Positions 7,980 to 17,332 of a stretch of 64,000 nt of DNA are shown piece by piece (positions within the stretch are counted from its first letter, which is position 1; every line of letters starts with the position of its first letter). The notes beneath the pieces are model-generated. The model did not search any database and was not told where the DNA came from. It worked only from the letters and a program-made list of their open reading frames with translations. This stretch comes from Salinithrix halophila (GTDB lineage Bacteria; Bacillota; Bacilli; Thermoactinomycetales; DSM-45169). The position numbers and the translations under genes are program-made. Location of the stretch: NCBI RefSeq assembly GCF_042650125.1, contig NZ_JBHSAP010000004.1, forward strand, positions 118,130 to 182,129. Reading direction: 5' to 3'.

Positions 7980-9311
7980 TTATCGGGAAATAAATTGTTG
8001 CGTCCAATAACGGCCATAAGAACCGCCTTTGGCATATCCCACACCGATATGCGTAAAATTGGCGTTTAAAATGTTGCGGCGATGTCCATCACTTTTCATC
8101 CACGCATTCATCACGGCTTTCGGAGTAGACTGGCCCGCTGCAATATTTTCCCCAGCTGCTCTGAACGTAATACGATATCGTCTCATCATGTCAAACGGAG
8201 ATCCATATGTGGGAGAGTGATGAGAAAAATAATGGTTGTTCCTCATATCTTGCGACTTAAGGCGTGCCACTTTGGATAATTTCAGTTGGACCTTTAGCGG
8301 CTTCAAACCCCGTTTTTTCCGCTCCAGATTGACTAAACGGACCACCTGCTTCTCATAAGCCGACAGGGATTTTTTCGTTGGCTTTTTCGTGGACGGCTTT
8401 TCCGGTTTTTGTGGTTTTGTATTTCCACCCGTGTTGGCAGGGGTTCCATACCATCTTTTGTTTTGTGAAATCTGGGCTTTATGGCTAGCATCCCACTGAT
8501 CGACCCGATGGGTGTAGTAATAATTCATGATACACTTCGGCCCGCCAGGTCCGTGGTAATCGTGTGCCAACCCGAAGTTGTGGCTGAGTTCGTGTTGAAC
8601 AACACGGTGGATCGTCTCAGCATTCATATCGACGGTAACACTGATTCCCGTCTCGTTGACAGGCCCGCCCCAGGCAATTCCGCCAACGTCAAAGCGCGGA
8701 TCTTTCGTGAAACCGATTACAAAATCATACGTCCGTTGATGGGCTCCAGAGTCTTTCGTTAAATCCTCCAACAGGGTACCGGAGTTGTTCCCTTCCGATT
8801 GCCATTCCATATAGCCTTTGACCTGGATATCAATATTATGGTCCCGATTAAAGGCCTTGTCCTGTTTTTCCACAATATTCATCGTGTTCTCTTTCCAATG
8901 GGGAAATGCAGCCCGATATTCTTCATCTGCCGCGATGACTGCTGTAACCACTTTAGCCCTAGGGCTCTTAGCTTTTACGGCTTTCGAGCGGGAAAATCGT
9001 TCTTTGTCAATGATTTTCCCCTTTTTATCGAACACCTTCAACGACGTATCCCTTTCGATAGGAGCATCCCCCACAGTGCGTTCTCCTGTTTTTGCCCCCT
9101 TGGGTACGGGATCGACGATCATATCACCATTTGGAGTGACCGACTTAGCAAGGGGTTTCTGATCTTGTTTTTCATTCTCAAAAAAATTGATGATCTGATG
9201 AAAGAAGGACGAATCATCGGAGGTGTCGGAACCGTTTGCTGCATATACAGTTGTTGAACTGCTCAACAAAAGAGTCAATGCCACGATTAGAGACAAAAGC
9301 TTTTTACTCAT
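7980..9311 (-). CDS. Secreted metzincin-type metalloprotease fused to a CAP (SCP/PR-1) domain
   Basis: 443 residues with a signal peptide (MSKKLLSLIVALTLLLSSSTTVYAA). After a linker/propeptide-like region, residues about 110-300 form a zinc protease with HELSHNFGLAHD at about 240, matching the metzincin HExxHxxGxxHD zinc site, and a Met-turn candidate (CIMNYYY) about 20 residues later. A Pro/Lys/Thr-rich linker leads to a C-terminal YkwD-like CAP domain (residues about 320-443) with SQDM, HYFSH, AGENIA and GHRRNILN motifs. The site aggga precedes the ATG. It probably acts outside the cell or on the spore; the substrate is unknown. This fusion is unusual. Confidence 0.85.
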   Translation of the reverse strand: MSKKLLSLIVALTLLLSSSTTVYAANGSDTSDDSSFFHQIINFFENEKQDQKPLAKSVTPNGDMIVDPVPKGAKTGERTVGDAPIERDTSLKVFDKKGKIIDKERFSRSKAVKAKSPRAKVVTAVIAADEEYRAAFPHWKENTMNIVEKQDKAFNRDHNIDIQVKGYMEWQSEGNNSGTLLEDLTKDSGAHQRTYDFVIGFTKDPRFDVGGIAWGGPVNETGISVTVDMNAETIHRVVQHELSHNFGLAHDYHGPGGPKCIMNYYYTHRVDQWDASHKAQISQNKRWYGTPANTGGNTKPQKPEKPSTKKPTKKSLSAYEKQVVRLVNLERKKRGLKPLKVQLKLSKVARLKSQDMRNNHYFSHHSPTYGSPFDMMRRYRITFRAAGENIAAGQSTPKAVMNAWMKSDGHRRNILNANFTHIGVGYAKGGSYGRYWTQQFISR

Positions 9312-9683
9312 CCTCGAAATCCCTCCCTATTCTTGACAACGATCCCAAACACAATGTGGGCGCGTTGGCTTCGGGGACAAAAGACTCCAGTCCCCAATTG
9401 CATTTGAATCATCGAAATATTGCCAATAATTATCCGGCAAAAATCATAAAAAGCAATTATTTCTTTTTCGATGGGATTCCTCCTTTTTTGGACTAAATTT
9501 ATATGGTTCAATGAGGTAAACGAATGGATGATTTGAAGTGTTTCAATATTTAAATACTCTTTTATAAATTCCCTCAGCCAAGAATCCTTGTGTATCCCAG
9601 GACAAAGAGTTTCAGCCATACCAACTTAGCCTCTCTGGCTATGGGTGCCGAAATCAATCAGCAGCAGACGAATCCGGCCATAT

Positions 9684-9717
9684 AAAAAGGACGCCCCGTG
9701 AAAGGGCATCCTTTTTT
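9684..9717 (-). terminator. Terminator of ftsH
   Basis: A 10-bp stem (aaggacgccc / gggcatcctt) around cgtgaaa, with A/T tracts on both sides, so it can work in both directions. It follows the ftsH stop at 9726. The remaining gap from 9312 to 9683 is AT-rich and holds no gene I can support. Confidence 0.75.
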
Positions 9718-9725
9718 CCGTTCTG

Positions 9726-11675
9726 TTATACGCGATTGTCATCGTCTTTCTTTTCGTCTGGTTTCTCGCCGTCCCCATCCGGTTCGGAGACTTCTTCTTT
9801 GCCCTGGATGTTGACGGAAACGTCGGGATCATCGTCGAGGGGTTTATCCAGCTTGCCTTTATCCATCAGCTGCCGGATTTCCTCGGCGTCCAGGGTCTCT
9901 TTTTTGTAAAGAGTCTGGGCGATCAATTCGAGCTTATCCCGCTTTTTATTCAGGATTTCTTTAGCTTTCTTGTAACACCGGTTCATCATCTCTTGCATTT
10001 CCTGATCGATCTCATAAGCGACGGCATCAGAGTAGTTCTGCTCATGTCCGAGATCCCGTCCCAGGAATACTTGCCCCTGACTACGTCCGAACTGCATCGG
10101 AGCAAGGCGTTCGCTCATCCCAAATTCCGTGATCATCCGACGAACAATGCTGGTCGCCTTCTCGAAGTCGTTATGAGCGCCGGTGCTGATTTCACCGAAA
10201 ACCACTTCCTCGGCGGCACGACCGCCTAACAGGCCAGTCACCCGATCAAGGAGCTCGTTTTTGGTCATCAGGAAACGGTCTTCCTTCGGAAGCATGACCA
10301 CATAGCCACCGGCCTGACCGCGGGGAACGACGGTGATCTTGTGCACCGTGTCGGCATGCTCCAGGAAATACCCGACAACGGCATGACCACCCTCATGGTA
10401 GATGATCGTCTTTTTCTCCTTCTCGCTGATGACACGGCTCTTTTTCTCCGGACCAGCGATCACTCTGTCGATCGCCTCTTCAATCTCAGACATGGAAACC
10501 TTCTTCTTCTGTCGCCGAGCAGCGAGGAGAGCGGCCTCATTCAGGAGGTTTTCCAAATCAGCACCAGTGAAACCGGTGGTTCGTTGGGCGATCGTTTTGA
10601 GCCTGACGTCTTCATCGAGAGGCTTGTTGCGGGCGTGCACCTTCAAGACCGCTTCCCGCCCCTTCACATCAGGCCGGTTAACGGTGATCTGCCGGTCGAA
10701 ACGCCCCGGCCTCAACAAAGCAGGATCGAGAATATCCGGGCGGTTGGTAGCCGCGATCATGATAATTCCCTCGTTGGCTCCGAAACCGTCCATCTCGACG
10801 AGCAACTGGTTCAGGGTTTGCTCCCGTTCGTCGTGGCCGCCGCCCAGTCCGGCGCCCCGTTGGCGACCAACAGCATCGATCTCATCGATGAAGATAATAC
10901 AGGGAGCGTTTTTCTTCGCCTGTTCAAAAAGGTCCCGTACCCGGGAGGCACCCACCCCGACAAACATCTCGACGAAGTCGGAACCGCTGATGCTGAAGAA
11001 AGGCACACCCGCTTCTCCGGCTACAGCCCGTGCGATCAGAGTCTTACCGGTACCCGGAGGCCCTACAAGCAGAACCCCCTTCGGAATGCGAGCCCCGACG
11101 GCGGAAAATTTACGGGGATCTTTTAGGAAATCAACGACCTCAACCAGTTCCGCTTTTTCTTCATCCGCACCAGCCACATCGCCAAAGGTGACTTTTTTCT
11201 TCTCCTCATTGTACATCTTGGCTTTGGATTTGCCGAAATTCATGACCCGGTTGCCGCCGCCCTGGGCCTGATTGAGCAAGAAGAAGAAGAGGAGCAGGAT
11301 GATGATAAACGGTACTATGGACGTAAAAAAGGTAAGCCAGAGCGAATCGCCTTTGGCCTTGTCGTATTTCACCTTGGTTCCGTGTTCTTTAAAAGCCTTT
11401 TGCAACTCTGGAACCACTGTGCTTCCCTCGGCGTAGGGACCGTTAGTCACAAAGGTCTTGCCCGGCTGTCCCTTGTATTTCCCTTCGATGTGGTATGTGT
11501 TTCCCTCCGGACGAGCGGTTACTTCCGCAAATTGTCCGTCCGCCAGCTTCTGCTGGTATTCGGTATAGGTTAACTGTTCCGTCTCCGTCCCTTGGTTGTA
11601 TAAAACATTTACAATCCCGACGGTGACAAGGATGAGAATAATATATAATCCGGAATTCCGGAAGATGCTTTTCAT
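9726..11675 (-). CDS. ftsH: ATP-dependent zinc metalloprotease FtsH
   Basis: 649 residues. An N-terminal membrane helix (about 8-26), an extracytoplasmic segment and a second helix (about 118-136) are followed by an AAA domain with Walker A GPPGTGKT (205-212), Walker B IIFIDEID (about 259-266) and the SRH motif LRPGRFDRQ (about 321-329). The zinc protease motif HEGGH is at 427-431. The tail is very acidic. FtsH degrades misassembled membrane proteins and regulators, and in Bacillus is needed for sporulation. The start follows gaggaggtcaagg. It is downstream of hpt and tilS as in other Bacilli, but the genes that normally follow it are absent, so the conserved order ends here. Confidence 0.98.
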   Translation of the reverse strand: MKSIFRNSGLYIILILVTVGIVNVLYNQGTETEQLTYTEYQQKLADGQFAEVTARPEGNTYHIEGKYKGQPGKTFVTNGPYAEGSTVVPELQKAFKEHGTKVKYDKAKGDSLWLTFFTSIVPFIIILLLFFFLLNQAQGGGNRVMNFGKSKAKMYNEEKKKVTFGDVAGADEEKAELVEVVDFLKDPRKFSAVGARIPKGVLLVGPPGTGKTLIARAVAGEAGVPFFSISGSDFVEMFVGVGASRVRDLFEQAKKNAPCIIFIDEIDAVGRQRGAGLGGGHDEREQTLNQLLVEMDGFGANEGIIMIAATNRPDILDPALLRPGRFDRQITVNRPDVKGREAVLKVHARNKPLDEDVRLKTIAQRTTGFTGADLENLLNEAALLAARRQKKKVSMSEIEEAIDRVIAGPEKKSRVISEKEKKTIIYHEGGHAVVGYFLEHADTVHKITVVPRGQAGGYVVMLPKEDRFLMTKNELLDRVTGLLGGRAAEEVVFGEISTGAHNDFEKATSIVRRMITEFGMSERLAPMQFGRSQGQVFLGRDLGHEQNYSDAVAYEIDQEMQEMMNRCYKKAKEILNKKRDKLELIAQTLYKKETLDAEEIRQLMDKGKLDKPLDDDPDVSVNIQGKEEVSEPDGDGEKPDEKKDDDNRV

Positions 11676-11742
11676 CCTTGACCTCCTCTCAAAATACCAC
11701 TTTCATCATTTTACCACAGCCGGTAATGGGTCACAACTGGCG

Positions 11743-12282
11743 CTAAACGCTGTAGATCTCTTCTTTGAGGACCCCGATGTAGGGGAGGTTGCGATACTTT
11801 TCTGCATAATCGAGTCCATAACCGACCACAAAGGCGTCGGGGACTTCGAATCCGCTGTAATCCGGTTTTAGGCCCGTCGTGCGGCGAGTCGGCTTATCCA
11901 ACAGGGTAACCACTTTAGCCGAAGCCGTATTCCGACCCCGGAGCAATTCCAACAGATAACTGAGGGTGAGTCCGCTGTCGATGATGTCCTCGACCACGAG
12001 GACATGACGTCCTTCCACCGGAGTGTCCAGGTCCTTCACGATCCGGACGACCCCAGAAGATTGCGTATAGGCCCCATAGCTGGAGACGGCCATAAAATCC
12101 ATCTCTAGGGGGATTTCCATCCGGCGTACCAGATCAGCCATGAAGGGAGCGGCCCCCTTCAGCACACAGATGCACAAGGGGTTCTTGCCTTCATACTCTT
12201 GGGAGAGTTGTTTACCAAGCTCTCTCACCTTATTTTGGATGACCTCTTCGGAAAGCAGGATCTCTTGGATGTCGTCGTGCAT
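11743..12282 (-). CDS. hpt: Hypoxanthine-guanine phosphoribosyltransferase
   Basis: A 179-residue type I phosphoribosyltransferase. The PRPP loop VLVVEDIIDSGLTLSYLL lies at about residues 91-108, and the base-binding KPDYSGFEVPDAFVVGYGLDY segment is near the C-terminus. It salvages hypoxanthine and guanine to IMP and GMP with PRPP. The start has a perfect site (caggaggttcccc). It lies between tilS and ftsH, the usual tilS-hpt-ftsH order, 46 bp behind tilS. The length matches B. subtilis HprT (about 180). Confidence 0.97.
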   Translation of the reverse strand: MHDDIQEILLSEEVIQNKVRELGKQLSQEYEGKNPLCICVLKGAAPFMADLVRRMEIPLEMDFMAVSSYGAYTQSSGVVRIVKDLDTPVEGRHVLVVEDIIDSGLTLSYLLELLRGRNTASAKVVTLLDKPTRRTTGLKPDYSGFEVPDAFVVGYGLDYAEKYRNLPYIGVLKEEIYSV

Positions 12283-12327
12283 GGGGAACCTCCTGAACGA
12301 ATTATGTATACCGCACAGCCGTCGGCC

Positions 12328-13740
12328 TCAGCTTCCGGATTCTTCCCACGCCATATATAAAAACCGGCGCGTCTCCTTACTGACCAGAGCTTTCTCGGAC
12401 CGTGCCACCCCCGGAATCCACAGGATTTCCTCGCTATGTAGGATCAAAGGGAGGGTATCCCGCAATCGACGGGGAACTTTGGCATCGATGAGAATATCCT
12501 TGACCTTTTTCGTTCCGCCCAGCCCTTTAGGGTGCATACGGTCACCCGGTCGACGGAAGCGAACCGTCAGCGTCTGATTCAGCCTGTCCAGGTCAAACAC
12601 AGCGATATGTCCGGAAAGGTGTTGGGAAGAAATCAAGTTGGAGCGGATAAAGGTACGGATCCGGCCGACAGGAAAAACCGTTTCCCCCGGGATATCGAGC
12701 CGGGTGGGGACCGAGGGAATGGAAACGGATGAAGTCGTCTCCGGGGAAGTGCGAAAAACGCGAATCCGGTCATATTCCCTCTCGGCCCTCAGTCCCCCAG
12801 GAAGATGGAGAAAAGCTGAAGGGTCGGGTCCAGCAGCCAAATGCCGGACCCCTTCGACGGCGGATAAAGTCACTTCATTTGCTTCTTTTTCCACAAGACA
12901 ATTTAATATTAGTTTAATCACCCTTCTTTGTAAAGCGACATCCAAGTCGGAAAAACGCCGGACATTTAGGACGAATGGGCCCTCCTTTTCACGGGTAGCC
13001 ACCTTCTGGAGAGCCTCCTCTTCCATCCTTTCCCATACAGATGCCTCTTCAGCCGCCAGCCGGTTCAACTGGAGGATAGACTCCCTGAAGCGAGGATTAT
13101 ACTCCTCCAACAGAGGAAGGAGTTCCAACCGAATACGATTGCGTGTAAATCGCACCTCTCGATTGCTCTCATCGAGCCGGGGAACCAGCCCCCGTTCCCT
13201 ACAGTAAGCTTCCACCTCAGCCCGTGATACCCCCAAAAGGGGACGAACCAATTGGATGCCGTTCCAAGAACGGGAGACAGGGATCCCAGCCAAACCAGCC
13301 GGGGAAGTGCCACGGAGAATACGCATCAGCACCGTCTCAACCTGATCGTCTGCTTGGTGAGCGAGAGCCAGCCGATTGGCATCCCGGCGGGCTGCAACCC
13401 GGGCAAAAGCCTGATAGCGGAGGCGGCGGGCGACATCCTGCTTGTTTCCCCCGCTTTCATGGAGGGCGGTACTCACATCTACCCGCTCTACATCACAGGG
13501 GAGCCCCCACTTGTCGGCAGTTTCGCAGACGAAAGCCGCATCCCGGCGGCTTTCCTCCCCACGTAATCCATGATCAACATGAACGACGAAGAGCGTCCAT
13601 CTAAACTCCGGAGCCAGCCCCCTAAGCGCGTGGAGTAGAGCAAGGGAATCTGGCCCCCCGGACACGCCTACCAATACCCGACTTTTTTCGGGCAAGAGAT
13701 CATACTCATCGATCCATCGGCGCATTTCGTCGAGCAGCAT
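12328..13740 (-). CDS. tilS: tRNA(Ile) lysidine synthase TilS
   Basis: A 470-residue protein. The PP-loop SGGPDS near residues 27-32 marks the N-type ATP pyrophosphatase, and substrate-recognition and C-terminal TilS domains follow (LTVRFRRPGDRMHPKGLGG-like motif around 390). It converts C34 of the CAU anticodon of tRNA-Ile2 to lysidine and is essential. I chose the ATG at 13740 because ggaggagg lies six bases upstream. A longer frame would start at 13788, inside the spoIIE terminator hairpin, so it is unlikely to be used. Confidence 0.96.
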   Translation of the reverse strand: MLLDEMRRWIDEYDLLPEKSRVLVGVSGGPDSLALLHALRGLAPEFRWTLFVVHVDHGLRGEESRRDAAFVCETADKWGLPCDVERVDVSTALHESGGNKQDVARRLRYQAFARVAARRDANRLALAHQADDQVETVLMRILRGTSPAGLAGIPVSRSWNGIQLVRPLLGVSRAEVEAYCRERGLVPRLDESNREVRFTRNRIRLELLPLLEEYNPRFRESILQLNRLAAEEASVWERMEEEALQKVATREKEGPFVLNVRRFSDLDVALQRRVIKLILNCLVEKEANEVTLSAVEGVRHLAAGPDPSAFLHLPGGLRAEREYDRIRVFRTSPETTSSVSIPSVPTRLDIPGETVFPVGRIRTFIRSNLISSQHLSGHIAVFDLDRLNQTLTVRFRRPGDRMHPKGLGGTKKVKDILIDAKVPRRLRDTLPLILHSEEILWIPGVARSEKALVSKETRRFLYMAWEESGS

Positions 13741-13770
13741 GACTGGCCTCCTCCACTCCCGCATCAAGCA

Positions 13771-13796
13771 TAAAACCCGGGGCCCCATCCCCGGGT
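13771..13796 (-). terminator. Intrinsic terminator of spoIIE
   Basis: A strong GC stem (acccgggg / ccccgggt) is followed on the minus strand by TTTTAT. It separates spoIIE from the tilS-hpt-ftsH unit. Confidence 0.8.
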
Positions 13797-13910
13797 AATA
13801 TACCCTGCTGAACCGTCTTCAAAGCATAAACGATCCACCATCATTCTTATGCCCATTGTAGCTTTTTTTGTCCTCGGATTCAATTTCCGTGCACACCTCG
13901 GCCATAACCG

Positions 13911-16376
13911 TCACAATCCCGCCACATGCTTCCTGGTCAGTCTGGACATGCCCGGCAATCGGATGGTGGCCCATTCCGGCACGTGCCGTTCCACTCGTGC
14001 TGCTATGACAGTCATGTCGTCGTCGATCTCTCCCCCGTGATGACGCACCACTTTTTCCAACAAACAGTCAGCAAAACCCTGAGGATCTTTGGTATCGATC
14101 CCGGCAATCAGTCGTTTCATGTGCTCCTCCTTGTTCGAACTGAAACGGGGAGCATCATAGATGCCGTCCGTAACCATAATCAACAAATCCCCCGGCATCA
14201 GTTGCATATCCACCGACTCTACTTCGATCTCCCGTAGAATGCCGAGCGGCGGGTTGCCTGCGGAGACCGTCATCACCTCTTTTCCCCTCTTGACGAACCC
14301 GGGAGTTGACCCGATTTTTAGAAACCGGGATTGAGCAGAATTGAGATCGACCATCGCCAAATCAATGGTGGCAAACATCTCATCCGTCGAACGGAGGCTG
14401 AGAATGGAATTAATCGTCTCTACCGCTTTTTCCTCATCCATTCCTGCCTGTAAAAGCCGTTTCAGGAGCGAAAGGGCTGCACTCGATTCCTCCTGGGCCC
14501 GGGTTCCGTTTCCCATTCCATCGCTGAGCGCGACGGCGTATTTCCCAGTACCCACATTCATGTAACAGTAGCTGTCCCCCGAGAGCCACTGCCCGCCCTT
14601 GGCAGCTCCAGCCGTGCCGGTCCAAATCTCAAAACGCTGGGCCGAACCCAGGGTAACCACCGCTCCCGACGCACGCCCCTGAACCACCTTCCGTTGAACG
14701 GCGATCGGTTCCCCCACGATCTCCGTCAAAAGCGGTGCCACCAGTTTTCGGCATTCATCCAACCCGTCCTTGTGGGGCATGGTCACTTCGATTTCTACTT
14801 TCCCCTCCTCCAGATTGATCACTTCCACCCGTTGAATAGAAAGGCCCAGGTCCTCTAAGGATTGGTGAATCTGTTCTTCCTGGGCAGCCATCACCTGGGT
14901 TTCGTTACGGATCTCCTCAGCCAATTCGGACATCACATTCGCCGCACCGTCCAGCTGGTCTGATACCAGACGACGGGTCTCCTTCAGCCTTTCTTGCCAG
15001 ACCATGGTTTGTTCATAGGAAACATATTCCTCCCGAACCAAGTCCAACACTTTCTCCCCTTTGATACACTGATCCGACCAGGATCGGGGCACTTTTAAAG
15101 GCTTGTCCGCTCCGTTCATTTCAACGAAAGCCATTAAATCGGTCATCCCATTATAGGTGGATACAAAATTTTTCTCCCAGCACTGCCGGTATAGATGGCA
15201 GGACTTGCAGGAGCGCTCAGCCACCTCATCGATAAACCGATTCATGTGGTTTTCGTCCCGTCTTGCCGTCCGGTTGGCATCTTCACGAAAACTGCGGGCC
15301 AGCTCGCTGAATAACTCGTTGAACTGGTCCACTTTGGCTGCTGTCACATCCCTCAACCTGCGTACGTACTCTTGTTGCGCCGTCTCATTTTCCATCGTCC
15401 CGGGGATAAACCGTCCCATCGTCTCTAACAAAGTTTTGGGAGTCAGCAGGAAGAGAAGCATCCCAAACACCGATTCCCGGAGAGATGTCCAGACTTCCGC
15501 CGTACCTGCCCCATAGAGTGCCAGGATGGACGTCCCCAGCATAAACCCAATCGCTACCCCCCACCGCTTTCCTTCCCGAAACAACCCAGCCAAAAGCCCT
15601 GCAAAAGCAAGCAGGCTGATCTGCGCGTAGGCCCCGCTGTCCGACAGGCTGAGGATCATCCCGGTCACCACCCCCACTGAGGCGCCGAGCATACCCCCGC
15701 CCGCCAAGGCCAATAACATGATCAGATACCGGGAAACCACATTCACCACCGACATCCCTGCCACCGTCCAGCCTAGAGTCCCCGTCACCACTGAGCCGGC
15801 CAGGATCACCAAGCAGATGATCTCCTCATGCCGCAGGGAAAACTTCTTTCGCCGGACGGTAAAAAGGGGGAGGGATTGGACGAAAATGAAGGTCAAGATG
15901 AAGGAGAGGAGAATATCCACCCCTGCCATCATCCCCCCGTAGGAAGACCATCCCCCAAGGTACAGCTTGAGAAGGTGGGCCCCGGTACTGGTAACCAGTA
16001 CCACGAAAGGGGCGAAATTGAGTTGTCCCCTTTTTAGCCAGAAAAAAACCTTTTGCACCACCAACAACCAGAGCAGTACCCCACAGATCCAGGCCGCCTG
16101 GGCAGCTCCCAGCGTAGAGGCTCCGAGGACGAGAGCGACCATCGCCAGCGGCCATTGACGCCTGGATAAATGCATCACCACCCCCATGTAGGCGACCGCA
16201 AAAGGGGAAATCGTGTCCAGGATCATTGCCCGTCCTAACAAAAAACCCATGATCAGGACTGGAAGGTTCCAGGAGACTACTCTATTCGCCACACGTTTTG
16301 ACCGGGAAGAATCCAAAATAAGCTTTCCAAAAGGCCGGGTCAGGATCGATCCCCACCGGGAAATTCGCGTTTCCAT
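13911..16376 (-). CDS. spoIIE: Stage II sporulation protein E, serine phosphatase
   Basis: 821 residues. The N-terminal half has about ten membrane helices (roughly 40-320), followed by a central FtsZ-interacting region (about 330-590) and a C-terminal PPM phosphatase domain with ALSDGMGNGTRAQEES and the late metal-binding region (VTDGIYDAP, DDDMTVIAARV). SpoIIE dephosphorylates SpoIIAA to activate sigma-F in the forespore and acts at the polar septum. I chose the ATG at 16376, eight bases after aaggggtgg. The frame also has an ATG at 16400, but the promoter predicts transcription starting only about 6 nt before that. Confidence 0.96.
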   Translation of the reverse strand: METRISRWGSILTRPFGKLILDSSRSKRVANRVVSWNLPVLIMGFLLGRAMILDTISPFAVAYMGVVMHLSRRQWPLAMVALVLGASTLGAAQAAWICGVLLWLLVVQKVFFWLKRGQLNFAPFVVLVTSTGAHLLKLYLGGWSSYGGMMAGVDILLSFILTFIFVQSLPLFTVRRKKFSLRHEEIICLVILAGSVVTGTLGWTVAGMSVVNVVSRYLIMLLALAGGGMLGASVGVVTGMILSLSDSGAYAQISLLAFAGLLAGLFREGKRWGVAIGFMLGTSILALYGAGTAEVWTSLRESVFGMLLFLLTPKTLLETMGRFIPGTMENETAQQEYVRRLRDVTAAKVDQFNELFSELARSFREDANRTARRDENHMNRFIDEVAERSCKSCHLYRQCWEKNFVSTYNGMTDLMAFVEMNGADKPLKVPRSWSDQCIKGEKVLDLVREEYVSYEQTMVWQERLKETRRLVSDQLDGAANVMSELAEEIRNETQVMAAQEEQIHQSLEDLGLSIQRVEVINLEEGKVEIEVTMPHKDGLDECRKLVAPLLTEIVGEPIAVQRKVVQGRASGAVVTLGSAQRFEIWTGTAGAAKGGQWLSGDSYCYMNVGTGKYAVALSDGMGNGTRAQEESSAALSLLKRLLQAGMDEEKAVETINSILSLRSTDEMFATIDLAMVDLNSAQSRFLKIGSTPGFVKRGKEVMTVSAGNPPLGILREIEVESVDMQLMPGDLLIMVTDGIYDAPRFSSNKEEHMKRLIAGIDTKDPQGFADCLLEKVVRHHGGEIDDDMTVIAARVERHVPEWATIRLPGMSRLTRKHVAGL

Positions 16377-16412
16377 TTTCACATCCACCCCTTTGTCCAT
16401 CGTGTGGGGCTA

Positions 16413-16479
16413 ATTATAACGAGGGACAAGAGGAAAGTTTGTCACAATTGCGGAGCAGGCGAAAAAAACTTTCCGACAA
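16413..16479 (-). promoter_or_regulatory. spoIIE promoter: sigma-A elements 21 bp apart, Spo0A box upstream
   Basis: On the minus strand, GTGACA (16440-16445) and TATAAT (16413-16418) are separated by exactly 21 bp. Spo0A~P-activated sigma-A promoters such as B. subtilis spoIIE and spoIIG are known for this extended spacing. A Spo0A-box-like sequence ttgtcggaa (16471-16479) lies upstream of the -35, with a second (ttttgtcggaga) at 16626-16637. Each differs from the TGTCGAA core by one base. Confidence 0.6.
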
Positions 16480-16686
16480 TTTACCAGCAGAAAACTTTCC
16501 AGTTTGCGTCATTAGGTAAGAAAAAATTAACGGACAAAAAAGAGGAACGTATATTCCTATATCGCCACCTCCTTAAACCCTGTTATTTGTGTCCGTCTGT
16601 GTCGAGGAAGCCCGAAACCTCCCCCTCTCCGACAAAACTTTTGAAAAACAGCTCCTTTTCGGAAATAGCGTTTGACAAAAGACGCA

Positions 16687-16718
16687 AAGAAACCGCCGCA
16701 AGCGGCGGTTTCTTTTTC
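16687..16718. terminator. Bidirectional terminator between the DUF402 gene and spoIIE
   Basis: A perfect stem aaaccgccgc-aa-gcggcggttt with T-rich flanks on both strands. The gap 16401-16686 otherwise holds only the spoIIE control region. Confidence 0.8.
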
Positions 16719-16731
16719 TTCCATCATGGAA

Positions 16732-17220
16732 CTAGCTCTGTTTGCGGGGGGAATCCGTCAGCGGAAACATCGTCGCCTCATGAATATAGCCCGGGATAAA
16801 CGTGCGGTTGGTGTGGAGCCGGATCATCTTGTCCAGGGTCTGCAGGGTGTAGACTTGTTGCCGTTTTTTCAGCTGGCCCTTTTCAATGGCGGCGGCGAAC
16901 TCGTCCACATCAATCAGATGATAACGGCCATCGGGATAAATGATCATGTCTAGAAGTAAGTCCACCATCACATAGCGGAGGCGGCCCACCTGCCGCATCT
17001 CCATCACGTCGCAATAGTAATATAGGAATTCCCCTGACCGATGGAATACTTTGGAGATGGTATATCCCTTCTTGACGAAATACCAAGTGAGGAAAATCCG
17101 CTTGCCGTCGGGGTTGGGATACTGGGTGGCAAAACAGTGTCGCCCCCGCCAATCCCTCACCTTCTCGGTGTAGGTCTTGTTGATCGTCGTAAATTTAATC
17201 TTTTTTATGGTGACATCCAC
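16732..17220 (-). CDS. DUF402 (UPF0374) protein, NtdP-like nucleoside tri/diphosphatase
   Basis: A 162-residue protein of the DUF402 family. The C-terminal half holds the conserved segment with YYYCDVMEM, VDLLLDMIIYPDGRYHLIDVDEF, where carboxylates bind Mg2+. Staphylococcal NtdP hydrolyses nucleoside tri- and diphosphates. I chose the GTG at 17220 (gggagtggtatt upstream), where the family begins (VDVTIKKIKF). A longer frame from 17358 would run into the tRNA terminator and looks spurious. It stands between two terminators and so is transcribed alone. Confidence 0.8.
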   Translation of the reverse strand: MDVTIKKIKFTTINKTYTEKVRDWRGRHCFATQYPNPDGKRIFLTWYFVKKGYTISKVFHRSGEFLYYYCDVMEMRQVGRLRYVMVDLLLDMIIYPDGRYHLIDVDEFAAAIEKGQLKKRQQVYTLQTLDKMIRLHTNRTFIPGYIHEATMFPLTDSPRKQS

Positions 17221-17332
17221 AATACCACTCCCACACCCGCTTGTAATCAGGGCCGAACCAAATACCCGGATATAGGATTCCCCACACCCGGCCTCTCCAA
17301 CCGGGAGGCCGCCCGGCGGTGCGGGATAAAAT

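Noticed and set aside
9308..9619. A 103-codon minus-strand frame between ftsH and the metzincin-CAP gene
   Set aside because: No ribosome site, odd composition and no recognisable motif; it fills an AT-rich promoter-like gap.
9560..9670. Bases near 9600-9655 faintly recall a c-di-GMP-I riboswitch (ctatgggtgccgaa)
   Set aside because: Core blocks do not align fully and no plus-strand gene follows, so I do not call it.
10341..11126. Long plus-strand frames opposite ftsH, mfd, nrdA, herA and prs
   Set aside because: They are antisense shadows of strongly conserved genes in a GC-rich genome.
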